From Oscillospiraceae bacterium (lineage in GTDB: Bacteria; Bacillota; Clostridia; Oscillospirales; Oscillospiraceae): a stretch of DNA of 60,007 nucleotides. The stretch spans positions 1 to 60,007 of the forward strand of contig JAFQFP010000019.1 in the NCBI GenBank assembly GCA_017398625.1, given 5' to 3'. Below the pieces are notes generated by a model that had not been told where the DNA came from, ran no database searches, and was given only the letters and a program-made list of their open reading frames with translations. The first letter of the stretch is position 1, and each line of letters starts with the position of its first letter. The translations under genes and the position numbers were made by a program. Shown here piece by piece: positions 53,148 through 60,007 of this stretch.

Positions 53148-53815
53148 TTTATCACCGCCTTATAGCCAAGTCCGTGAACGGTTTTGATTTCAAAATCCTC
53201 ACAGTCTGCTAACTTCCCACGAAGTTTTGTCATATATACGTCCACAGCTCTTGGCGCAGTTTCGGTATCGGCATCCCAGAATTCGTCCATAAGCTGTGTT
53301 CTTGTAAAGGTCTTTTTGGGATAACTGAGGAGTTTATAAAGGATACTGAATTCACGGTTGGTAAGCGAAATTTCCTCATCGCCGAGATAAGCGGTGTGTT
53401 CGTCAGCATCCATCACAAAGCTGCCGATTTCAAGTTTACGGCTTGAGGCTATCTTTGCTCTGCGGAGAAGTGCGCCAATACGCAAGAACAACTCGTCAAG
53501 ATCAATCGGCTTTACCATATAATCGTCAACACCGATACGGAAACCTCTTTGCTTGGATGCAATATCATCACGGGCAGTCATAAAGAGAATAGGGATATCT
53601 TCGTTTAGCTCACGCACGTTTCTTGCAAACTCAAAACCGTCAACGCCGGGCATCATAATGTCCGATACGATAAGGTCAAACATATTTTCATAAAGAGCAT
53701 CGTAAGCCTCGTTTGCATTAAGGCAGCCCGTGGCTTCATAACCGCTATGGTTCAAAAAAGAGCAAACTGTCTTATTCAGTTCCTTATCATCCTCAACAAT
53801 CAATATCTTAAACAT
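53144..53815 (-). CDS. OmpR-family response regulator
   Basis: 223 residues. Receiver domain with acidic pocket VEDD, phosphorylated Asp52 (DLIVSDIMMPG), Thr near 79 (LFMTARDD) and Lys near 101 (YMVKPID). The C-terminal winged helix (LTNREFSILYKLLSYPKKTFTRTQLMDEFW ... VYMTKLRGKL) binds DNA. It is first in its operon, with CGGAGG 7 nt before the ATG. A likely target is the ABC transporter operon upstream. Confidence 0.95.
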   Translation of the reverse strand: MFKILIVEDDKELNKTVCSFLNHSGYEATGCLNANEAYDALYENMFDLIVSDIMMPGVDGFEFARNVRELNEDIPILFMTARDDIASKQRGFRIGVDDYMVKPIDLDELFLRIGALLRRAKIASSRKLEIGSFVMDADEHTAYLGDEEISLTNREFSILYKLLSYPKKTFTRTQLMDEFWDADTETAPRAVDVYMTKLRGKLADCEDFEIKTVHGLGYKAVIK

Positions 53816-53844
53816 CGTGTTACCTCCGCTTATTACTATAATTC

Positions 53845-53872
53845 ATTATACAGTATAACATCCAAATGTTAA
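53845..53872 (-). promoter_or_regulatory. Promoter of the two-component operon with an operator-like palindrome
   Basis: Minus strand TTAACA (53867-53872), 16 nt, TATAAT (53845-53850). TTATACTGTATAA forms a 13-nt palindrome overlapping the -10 box, a good place for repression by TetR or autoregulation. Sequence from 53873 to 53980 is A+T-rich with nothing else seen. Confidence 0.6.
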
Positions 53873-53980
53873 AGTTTTGTTTGCGTTTCGAGGTTTTTTG
53901 AAAAAATATAACTTTATTTTAACGATTTATTGCTCGCAACTGAACAACACATTTCCCTAAAAGTGTTGATTTAAAGAAAT

Positions 53981-54007
53981 AAGGCAACGCCGAGCTGACG
54001 TTGCCTT
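53981..54007 (-). terminator. Terminator of the ABC transporter operon
   Basis: AAGGCAACG with CGTTGCCTT, nine-base loop, followed on the minus strand by ATTTCTTT. It lies 6 nt past the permease stop and separates the transporter operon from the two-component operon. Confidence 0.75.
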
Positions 54008-54013
54008 GAATCA

Positions 54014-54829
54014 TTATACCAAACTTGTTTTCTTTAGCACTACTTTGCCAATTGCACCGAGTCCTACCGCAAATAATGCGCCGCCTGCAAAACACAGAGC
54101 TACATTCATCATTGTAGAGCCGAGAGGTGTAATCAATCCAACCATCATAAAGAGAAGCATACCGCCGCCCAAAGATCCACAGATAGAAAGCCACGCTTTT
54201 TGCTTTGCTGCTACGCTTACAAGCACAAATATTGCAACAAAAACAAGCATTAGAAATATCTTTGCAATCATACACATTACGATATTTCCCACTGCCAGTC
54301 CAGCAAGGTCAAAGGACAGACCTGAAATCGCACCGCCGAGCATAGCACCAATAAAATATGCAATCAGCATAAACGTACCACAAGCAAATCCGGCAAGGGT
54401 TTTGGAAATAACATAATCGCCTTTTTTGACACGAACGGTAAAGAGGTTCTTGGCATATCCGCTTCTGAAATCATCCGAAATAAACAAGCAGATAAAAACA
54501 GCTACAAGCATAAACATCATATTGATGTTACACATCGCCATAACATCCATACCGCCCATTGCTGCACCGTCAGCGGTAGGCAGAGTACCGATGGACTGCC
54601 ACACATTTTCGGGGCCGTGTATCACGGTTTCTACACCGGTTTGAGGATCAACCGAAACGGAACCGTCCATCATTGTCATCATAACGGTCATAAGAATCGG
54701 AATGACGAGGGCGCAGGCAATCAAAATGTAAAAAAGCTTTGATTTAAACATTCTTCTGAAATCAACCTTCAGCATACTTTTCATTCTTTTGCCGAAGCTG
54801 CTCTTTTCAAATCTTACTGTGTTTTCCAT
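54014..54829 (-). CDS. ABC-2 type permease (BcrB/LanE-like), second transporter
   Basis: 271 residues. A charged N-terminus (SSFGKRMKSMLKVDFRRMF) and six helices, with LFTVRVKKGDYVISKTLAGF in the second cytoplasmic part. A large outside loop lies between helices 1 and 2. It resembles the permease at 55745-56581. It pairs with the ATPase at 54831, its start directly after that stop. A bacitracin or lantibiotic export/immunity role is inferred. Confidence 0.85.
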   Translation of the reverse strand: MENTVRFEKSSFGKRMKSMLKVDFRRMFKSKLFYILIACALVIPILMTVMMTMMDGSVSVDPQTGVETVIHGPENVWQSIGTLPTADGAAMGGMDVMAMCNINMMFMLVAVFICLFISDDFRSGYAKNLFTVRVKKGDYVISKTLAGFACGTFMLIAYFIGAMLGGAISGLSFDLAGLAVGNIVMCMIAKIFLMLVFVAIFVLVSVAAKQKAWLSICGSLGGGMLLFMMVGLITPLGSTMMNVALCFAGGALFAVGLGAIGKVVLKKTSLV

Positions 54830-54830
54830 C

Positions 54831-55730
54831 TCATTTGCCTCCCTTCATTAAATCAATATAATATTCTTCAAGACCGATCTTGTCTGTCATAATCTCGGTA
54901 ACTGTGATGCCGTTTTCGTAAAGATAAGTAACAACATCTTCGGGTGTTGTTAAATCGTAAACACGGATATATCCGGCTTCATCTTCTTCTACACGGGAAT
55001 ATTTGCATCCAAGCAGCATCTTAGTTCTGTTCATATCACCGGTCTGCAAAGCAATATAGGTACGACAACTTGCATCCAACTCGTCAGCGGTCATTTCGCA
55101 GATCATCTTACCGTGACGGATGATGCCATAGTGAGTTGCAACCTTTTGCAGTTCACCAAGCAGATGGGAAGATACGATAATGCTACGCTTTCCGTCTTTA
55201 ATAATGTCGGTAAACACCTCACGCATAATGCGCATACCGTCAGCATCCAGACCGTTCAAAGGCTCGTCGAGAACAAGTAAAGTGGGGTTGCCGAGCAGAG
55301 CCATTGCAATGCCGACTCTTTGCTTCATACCGAGAGAACAGTTTTTATATTTATTACCTGCGGCACCTTCCATTCTGACCATTTTCAGAACCTTTACAAC
55401 CTCTTGTTCCGCATTGGGAATACTAAGGTTGGCGGCTTGGAGCATCATATTATCAAATACGGTTAGACCGGGGAAACAACCGGGAGATTCGATCAGTACA
55501 CCTAAGCTTGCTCTAACATCAATATCGGTATAGTCTTTGCCGTACAATTTAATGGAACCGCCGCTTGTAGGAATAAGACCGCAGATCATTTTTTCAGTGG
55601 TGGATTTGCCCGAACCGTTCTCACCGATAAAACCGTAAATAGAACCCATCGGCACAGTCATATCAAGACCGCAAACGGCTTGTTTGGGGCCGAAGTTTTT
55701 AGATAGATTTTTAATTTCTACTGCATTCAT
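54831..55730 (-). CDS. ABC ATPase, BcrA/LanF type, second transporter
   Basis: 299 residues. Walker A IGENGSGKSTTEKM, Q-loop region near VLIESPGCFPGLT, signature CSLGMKQRVGIAMAL, Walker B LLVLDEPLNGLDADG and switch His in VSSHLLGEL. The SLGMKQR signature and the IESPGCFPGLTVFDNM segment are typical of BcrA/LanF. The C-terminal extension (about 215-299) ends IGLEEYYIDLMKGG. It is a close paralogue of 56583-57485. Confidence 0.92.
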   Translation of the reverse strand: MNAVEIKNLSKNFGPKQAVCGLDMTVPMGSIYGFIGENGSGKSTTEKMICGLIPTSGGSIKLYGKDYTDIDVRASLGVLIESPGCFPGLTVFDNMMLQAANLSIPNAEQEVVKVLKMVRMEGAAGNKYKNCSLGMKQRVGIAMALLGNPTLLVLDEPLNGLDADGMRIMREVFTDIIKDGKRSIIVSSHLLGELQKVATHYGIIRHGKMICEMTADELDASCRTYIALQTGDMNRTKMLLGCKYSRVEEDEAGYIRVYDLTTPEDVVTYLYENGITVTEIMTDKIGLEEYYIDLMKGGK

Positions 55731-55744
55731 TGTTTCGACCTCCT

Positions 55745-56581
55745 TTAATATACATCGCTCTTTGAGAGAATCCGTGTGCCGAGCACATTATAGAAAACTG
55801 CCCAAGCCACCGATACCACAGTGCAAATAATCAGCGTTCCTACGTTGCTGATAAGACAAGCATTGACAGACGAACCGTAAAGGAAGATGTTGAGAAACCA
55901 TGTGGGAACCCCAAGGTTCTCTACGATTGCCGCAACACCGATAATGAGGACACCCGTTCCAAAGAAGAAACTTGAAGCGATAGAAATGCCGAAGTATCTT
56001 CTAAAAATAATGTTTAGGAAGGTGTAAAGGCTTGCCCAACCAAGACTCATAATCATCTTGCTGAGAATAGCGATAATCAAAGAGCCTACATTAACAGTTG
56101 TTTCATAGCCCACAAGTAAACCGCCTACTGTTCCGCCGATAAGGTAAGTAATGCACATACACGCCATCGCAAAAGCACAGGTAAGGGATTTGGAAATCAT
56201 ATAGTCCTGCTTTTTTGCGTGGGTGGTAAAGAGCTGCTTTACATATCCTGACTTATAGTCGTGACCGATAAAGATGGACACCATAATACCGCCGAAAATA
56301 AATACCATATTCATATTGGCATAATCAGCAATGGTGTTAATGACATAAAGGGGTTCAGATGCAGCAATAATTTGCCACACATTTGAATATAAGGGTTCCA
56401 TCGTATTGCCGTTTTGGTCGGGCATCATGGTCATCGCTGATACCATTGCAGGAATGATAGCGGCAATAGCAAGGAAGATATAAAACATAGGGGTATGGAA
56501 AAGGCGGTAAAAGTCCACACCAAGCATTCCTTTAATTCTTTCCGCAAAGCTCGGATTTTTGAATTTCAGTTCTCTTGTCAT
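55745..56581 (-). CDS. ABC-2 type permease (BcrB/LanE-like), first transporter
   Basis: 278 residues with six helices and the same plan as 54014-54829: SFAERIKGMLGVDFYRLFHTPMFYI start, outside loop with MMPDQNGNTMEPLYSNVWQII, and LFTTHAKKQDYMISKSLT. It pairs with the ATPase at 56583, whose stop is 1 nt before its start. Confidence 0.85.
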   Translation of the reverse strand: MTRELKFKNPSFAERIKGMLGVDFYRLFHTPMFYIFLAIAAIIPAMVSAMTMMPDQNGNTMEPLYSNVWQIIAASEPLYVINTIADYANMNMVFIFGGIMVSIFIGHDYKSGYVKQLFTTHAKKQDYMISKSLTCAFAMACMCITYLIGGTVGGLLVGYETTVNVGSLIIAILSKMIMSLGWASLYTFLNIIFRRYFGISIASSFFFGTGVLIIGVAAIVENLGVPTWFLNIFLYGSSVNACLISNVGTLIICTVVSVAWAVFYNVLGTRILSKSDVY

Positions 56582-56582
56582 T

Positions 56583-57485
56583 TTATTTTTCCTCCTTTGC
56601 CGACATCAGTTCAATGTAGTATTCTTCGAGACCGATTTTATTCTTTTTGATTTCACTGACCACATGACCATTTTTCATCAGGAAATCTACAACTTCGGCA
56701 GTATCGTCCACGTCATATATACGGATATATTCATCTTCAAGGCGAACATCAGCGAATTTAGCGGAAAGCACAGCTTTCGCACCTTTCATATCCTTTGTTT
56801 TAAGGGACACAAACACTTGCGCTCTGCTATCCATTTCCTCGGCGGAAAGCTCCATAATCATCTTGCCCTGACGGATAATACCGTAGTGGGTTGCGATCTT
56901 TTCAAGCTCTCCAAGAATATGAGAAGAAATGAGTACGGTGCAACCGTAAGTTTTCGTAATATCAACAAGGATTTCACGCATAATGCGCATACCGTCTGTA
57001 TCAAGACCGTTGATAGGCTCGTCCAAAATCAGCAGTGCAGGATCACCAAGCAGAGCCATAGCAATGCCGATTCTCTGTTTCATACCAAGAGAACAACTCT
57101 TAAATTTAAGATTTGCGTTGTCCTCCATACGCACAATTTCGAGAACACGATGGATTTCCTCGTCAGCGTTTTCGATACCGAGATTGATGCACTGCATCTT
57201 TAAGTTTTGATATACACTGGAACCGGGAAAGCAGCCTGCATTTTCAATCAATGCGCCGACACGGACTCTGACACCGGGATCGGTGTGCTTGCGGTCAAAC
57301 AGCTTGATATTGCCCTCGTCGGCAACGAGATGACCACACAATAGTTTCATTGTCGTGGATTTGCCGCTGCCGTTCTCACCGATAAAACCGTAGATACTAC
57401 CTACGGGAACGGTCATATTGAGATGATCAACAGCATACATCCCACGAAAGCTCTTTGAAAGATTTCTGATTTCAATCGCATTCAT
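56583..57485 (-). CDS. ABC ATPase, BcrA/LanF type, first transporter
   Basis: 300 residues. Walker A IGENGSGKSTTMKL, signature CSLGMKQRIGIAMAL, Walker B LLILDEPINGLDTDG and switch His in ISSHILGEL. Nearly every motif matches the paralogue at 54831, which points to duplication of an ATPase-permease pair. It is preceded by the cardiolipin synthase gene with 13 nt between. Confidence 0.92.
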   Translation of the reverse strand: MNAIEIRNLSKSFRGMYAVDHLNMTVPVGSIYGFIGENGSGKSTTMKLLCGHLVADEGNIKLFDRKHTDPGVRVRVGALIENAGCFPGSSVYQNLKMQCINLGIENADEEIHRVLEIVRMEDNANLKFKSCSLGMKQRIGIAMALLGDPALLILDEPINGLDTDGMRIMREILVDITKTYGCTVLISSHILGELEKIATHYGIIRQGKMIMELSAEEMDSRAQVFVSLKTKDMKGAKAVLSAKFADVRLEDEYIRIYDVDDTAEVVDFLMKNGHVVSEIKKNKIGLEEYYIELMSAKEEK

Positions 57486-57498
57486 AAATTTTTCTCCT

Positions 57499-59061
57499 TT
57501 ATAGCATTGGTGCGAATATTCTGACTACTGCTCGGCTAAACCTTTGCAGCAGATTTGTTTTCAGCATATCGTTTGTAACTTCAATACTTTTGTTTAAGAT
57601 ATCCTCAATATCGGCTTTTAAATCTTTGATTGACTCACAGCCATACATCCACACACCGTTTTCAAAGTGATGGACAAGACTGCGGTAATCTAAGTTGATG
57701 GTTCCGATCATCGCTTGGTTATCATCTGAAAGATAGCTTTTGGCGTGAATAAAGCCGGGTTCGTATTCATAAATTCGCACCCCTGCCGCCATCAGTCTGT
57801 GGTAAAAGCTTTGTGTCATACCAAAGACAAGCTTTTTGTCGGGAATATGCGGGACAACAATGCGGACATCTACGCCACGCAAAGCAGCATTTTCTATGCT
57901 TTGACACAGATCATTGTCGATGATAAGATACGGTGTTGTCATCCACATATACCGAGTAGCACTGTTCAGCATATTCTGAATTACACTCTTACCAACTCTG
58001 CGATTGTACAGAGGATGTGGGCCATCGCCGAAAGGAATGACATATCCTTGTTCTTTTATCTCTGTTTTGGGATACAGGTCATCACGGATGTTCGGCATTT
58101 TTCTCACGTTAATACCGAAGTCCACAAGGAACAGCTTTGTCAATTCCCGTACTGCTTCGCCTTCCAAACGAATGGCAGTATCCTTCCAATGACCGTACTT
58201 CACAATCTCATTGATATATTCGTCAGCAATATTAACGCCGCCTGTATATCCGATTTTTCCGTCTATAACTGTGATTTTACGATGGCTGCGGTTATTGAAC
58301 TCACTGTCTGCGTTGCCTTTCAATCTTGAAAAGGGTGTTGCCTCAATGCCGTAGGATTTCAGCGTTTTGTGGTAATTGCCGGGGAGCGTCATCATACAAC
58401 CGATGTCATCGTATAAGACTTTAACCTCAACACCGGCAGCGGCTTTTCTTCTCAGAATCTCCAATATGGAGTTCCAAAACTTGCCTTCTTCAATGATGAA
58501 GTATTCCATATAGATGAACTTTTCAGCGGTTTCCAAGTCTTCAATCAAACGGTGATGCATATCTTCGCCAAGGGGAAAATACTCCTGCTTGGTATCGGTA
58601 AATAAATGCGCTTCGCCAATACCTGTCAGCATCTTTGCCTGAGAAGCAACTGCGGGATTTTCTTTCTTGAGAGTCGAAAACAACTCGCTGTCATCCTGCT
58701 TATAACCCTGACTTTTTAAGGCATCCAGCCGCTTTACAAATCGCTTCTGCAATTTTCTGGAATAAAACATAAAATACAGCATGAAGCCGGCGATGGGGAT
58801 AATCAGCACGAATAGCAGCCACGGTACTTTGTAATCGGGATTGTCATCGGAAGCAATAATGCGAATCACGCAAAAGATTTCCGTTGCCCAGGCTGCAAGA
58901 TAAAAGTACGGCACATAATAGCAAAGAGCGACCAGAATACCAATAACAGCAAGAACCTCAAAAAGCGTAATCAAAACGGCAAGTATGTATCGAACAGGGA
59001 TATAAGAATACTCCCGTTCCCTCTGTTTTTGACCGTCAAAATAGCTGTATTTTCGTTTCAT
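57499..59061 (-). CDS. cls: Cardiolipin synthase (phospholipase D family)
   Basis: 520 residues. Two membrane helices near 27-50 and 77-98, then two HKD motifs: NRSHRKITVIDGKIGYTGG (about 233) and FIHAKSYLSDDNQAMIGTINLD (about 413). It makes cardiolipin from two phosphatidylglycerols at the membrane. Raised cardiolipin or its relocation is known to change sensitivity to daptomycin and cationic peptides. GAGGTGG lies 4 nt before the ATG. Its place just upstream of the transporters supports an envelope-defence role. Confidence 0.93.
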   Translation of the reverse strand: MKRKYSYFDGQKQREREYSYIPVRYILAVLITLFEVLAVIGILVALCYYVPYFYLAAWATEIFCVIRIIASDDNPDYKVPWLLFVLIIPIAGFMLYFMFYSRKLQKRFVKRLDALKSQGYKQDDSELFSTLKKENPAVASQAKMLTGIGEAHLFTDTKQEYFPLGEDMHHRLIEDLETAEKFIYMEYFIIEEGKFWNSILEILRRKAAAGVEVKVLYDDIGCMMTLPGNYHKTLKSYGIEATPFSRLKGNADSEFNNRSHRKITVIDGKIGYTGGVNIADEYINEIVKYGHWKDTAIRLEGEAVRELTKLFLVDFGINVRKMPNIRDDLYPKTEIKEQGYVIPFGDGPHPLYNRRVGKSVIQNMLNSATRYMWMTTPYLIIDNDLCQSIENAALRGVDVRIVVPHIPDKKLVFGMTQSFYHRLMAAGVRIYEYEPGFIHAKSYLSDDNQAMIGTINLDYRSLVHHFENGVWMYGCESIKDLKADIEDILNKSIEVTNDMLKTNLLQRFSRAVVRIFAPML

Positions 59062-59087
59062 TAAGCCACCTCATAAAATGCCGAAAA

Positions 59088-59112
59088 GCGAGACGGCAAA
59101 ATGCCGTTTCGC
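59088..59112 (-). terminator. Hairpin between the repeat protein and cardiolipin synthase genes
   Basis: GCGAgACGGCA with TGCCGTtTCGC, three-base loop, with CTTTTCGGCATTTT following on the minus strand. It is only partly terminator-like, so it may lower expression of the downstream genes or stabilise mRNA ends. Confidence 0.55.
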
Positions 59113-59122
59113 TCGTTCGGTC

Positions 59123-59611
59123 TTATTCTTCTGTCACAGTAACGGTATACTTGCCGTCCAGACCTTTGCTCTTCAGAAATGCGTCAAATTCGTCTTCCAG
59201 AGAGGAAGCATTTACTTCGGAGGTCACTGCGCCAGGCTTACCAAGAGTGTTAGCATGAGCAACGGCTGCCTGAGTATGTGCCTTTGTTTTGGCGATCTGC
59301 GCTGCGGTGTTGACCGGAGCTTCGGACATACCTTTCTTGATGTTTTCAACAACCAGCTTATACTTTGCCTTGATGCCCTTAGTGCGAAGGAATTCTGCAA
59401 ACTCTTTGTTATCCTCTGCTGACTGTGCTTTAACAGCTTCAAACTCGGCAACGTCAGCAGCGTGCTGCTTCTTCGCGGACTCGCTCATATTGTTGAATGC
59501 CAGCTTGAACTTGGCAGCAATGCCCTTGGTGTGGAGGAATGCAGCAAACTGCTCGTTCAGCTCCAGCATCTCCTGTTCGATTTCCTGCTCGGTCTTAATT
59601 CTGTTTTCCAT
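59123..59611 (-). CDS. Soluble protein with three copies of a 20-residue F-x-x-FL-x-x-KG motif
   Basis: 162 residues, no signal peptide or membrane helix. Three repeats: FAAFLHTKGIAAKFKLAFNN (22-41), FAEFLRTKGIKAKYKLVVEN (71-90) and FDAFLKSKGLDGKYTVTVTE (142-161). The consensus is F-x-x-FL-x-[TS]-KG-[IL]-x-x-K-[FY]-x-[LV]. The spacers are Ala/Glu/Lys-rich and probably helical; the third copy ends the protein. I know no family with this pattern. AAGGAG is 9 nt before the start, and the two-helix protein lies 23 nt upstream. Confidence 0.75.
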   Translation of the reverse strand: MENRIKTEQEIEQEMLELNEQFAAFLHTKGIAAKFKLAFNNMSESAKKQHAADVAEFEAVKAQSAEDNKEFAEFLRTKGIKAKYKLVVENIKKGMSEAPVNTAAQIAKTKAHTQAAVAHANTLGKPGAVTSEVNASSLEDEFDAFLKSKGLDGKYTVTVTEE

Positions 59612-59634
59612 TGTTGATATCTCCTTTATAAAAT

Positions 59635-60000
59635 TTATTTACTCATAATCTTATCGCTGAGTTTCACGATCTTATCAGCGTATTTCTTGCGGCGTGAGGA
59701 CATGATACGCTTGTAGATAGGATAGTTGATAATTGCCATAAGCATACCTACAATTCCGATTGCAATACCGGGAATCATAGGATCAGCAATACCGATTGTT
59801 GCACCGATGTCTGTCATAACAAGGCTCATACCTGCACCCATAATGATGGCGCTGATACTGCCAAATACATAAGAAAAGACATTGGCCGGTCTTTTTACCT
59901 TTGCATCCAGTTCACGTAAAGCATCCAGTTCGGTGCTTTCCTTTTCGGTGTACTGACTGCGAATCTTCTGTACGAGAAATTCCTGATCGTTTCTATTCAT
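59635..60000 (-). CDS. Two-helix membrane protein, paralogue of 50792-51193
   Basis: 121 residues. N-terminal helix FLVQKIRSQYTEKESTELD, then LRELDAKVKRPANVFSYVFG, two membrane helices (about 42-66, 74-96) and YPIYKRIMSSRRKKYADKI. It shares its whole plan and many residues with 50792-51193. The start is 7 nt from the right edge, so the upstream promoter and ribosome site cannot be seen. It is the first visible gene of the transporter operon. Confidence 0.75.
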   Translation of the reverse strand: MNRNDQEFLVQKIRSQYTEKESTELDALRELDAKVKRPANVFSYVFGSISAIIMGAGMSLVMTDIGATIGIADPMIPGIAIGIVGMLMAIINYPIYKRIMSSRRKKYADKIVKLSDKIMSK

Positions 60001-60007
60001 TTTGATT

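Larger units (their letters stand above)
42642..60007. mobile_element. Integrated mobilizable/conjugative element, right end outside the window
   Basis: It carries a large serine recombinase at its left end, MobP relaxase with MobC, an oriT candidate, partition genes and resistance-type cargo, all leftward and all lower in G+C than the chromosome before 42.6 kb. No type IV secretion genes are visible, so it is either mobilizable (IME) or a conjugative element whose transfer genes lie further right. The left edge is approximate. Confidence 0.8.

Overview
The window looks like chromosome from an uncultured gut member of the Clostridia, probably the Oscillospirales/Ruminococcaceae group. The evidence is Gram-positive style AGGAGG ribosome binding sites, sigma-A promoters (several with TTGTAT, 17 nt, TATAAT), short Rho-independent terminators, lipoproteins, a GH25 lysozyme, barnase/barstar, xylose isomerase and an SDR-type mannonate oxidoreductase. 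No rRNA, tRNA or CRISPR array was seen. Species assignment is inference.

Positions 1 to about 42.6 kb are G+C-rich host chromosome. From the left: a pectate lyase cut by the window edge; uxuA-uxuB for glucuronate/galacturonate breakdown; a secreted barnase with its barstar; a telA-xpaC pair; a ZIP metal transporter; a MazG-like hydrolase. Next is a leftward peptide-use cluster: a 2416-residue subtilisin with a BspA-type leucine-rich repeat region, a lipoprotein, then oppA-B-C-D-F and a small membrane protein. A short rightward group follows: membrane protein, ferredoxin-thioredoxin fusion, DUF3810 peptidase, rsmG. After that come a GH25 lysozyme, a 1250-residue exported protein that shares its C-terminal module with the pectate lyase, a small lipoprotein, xylB-xylA, a CapA-family protein and an AbiH-family defence protein. 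Pectate lyase, uxuAB and xylAB together point to use of pectin and glucuronoxylan. The large protease upstream of Opp points to use of extracellular peptides.

At about 42.6-42.7 kb the base composition drops and an integrated mobilizable or conjugative element begins. It runs off the right edge. Its backbone, all leftward, is: large serine recombinase, small unknown protein, ParB-like protein, MobP-type relaxase, MobC, a hairpin-rich oriT candidate, a ParR-like protein, a ParM-like actin, a Cys-rich VLP protein and a protein with a sigma-region-4-like helix-turn-helix. It sits against the 5' side of the AbiH gene, which looks truncated there.

The cargo (50.3-60.0 kb) is an envelope-stress or antimicrobial-peptide-response module. 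It has two BcrA/LanF-type ABC transporters, a two-component system, a multi-span membrane protein, a TetR regulator, a cardiolipin synthase, a protein with three copies of a 20-residue motif, and two paralogous two-helix membrane proteins at its ends. This cargo, the AbiH fusion and a switch-like structured leader at 35.5-35.7 kb are the best candidates for something undescribed.
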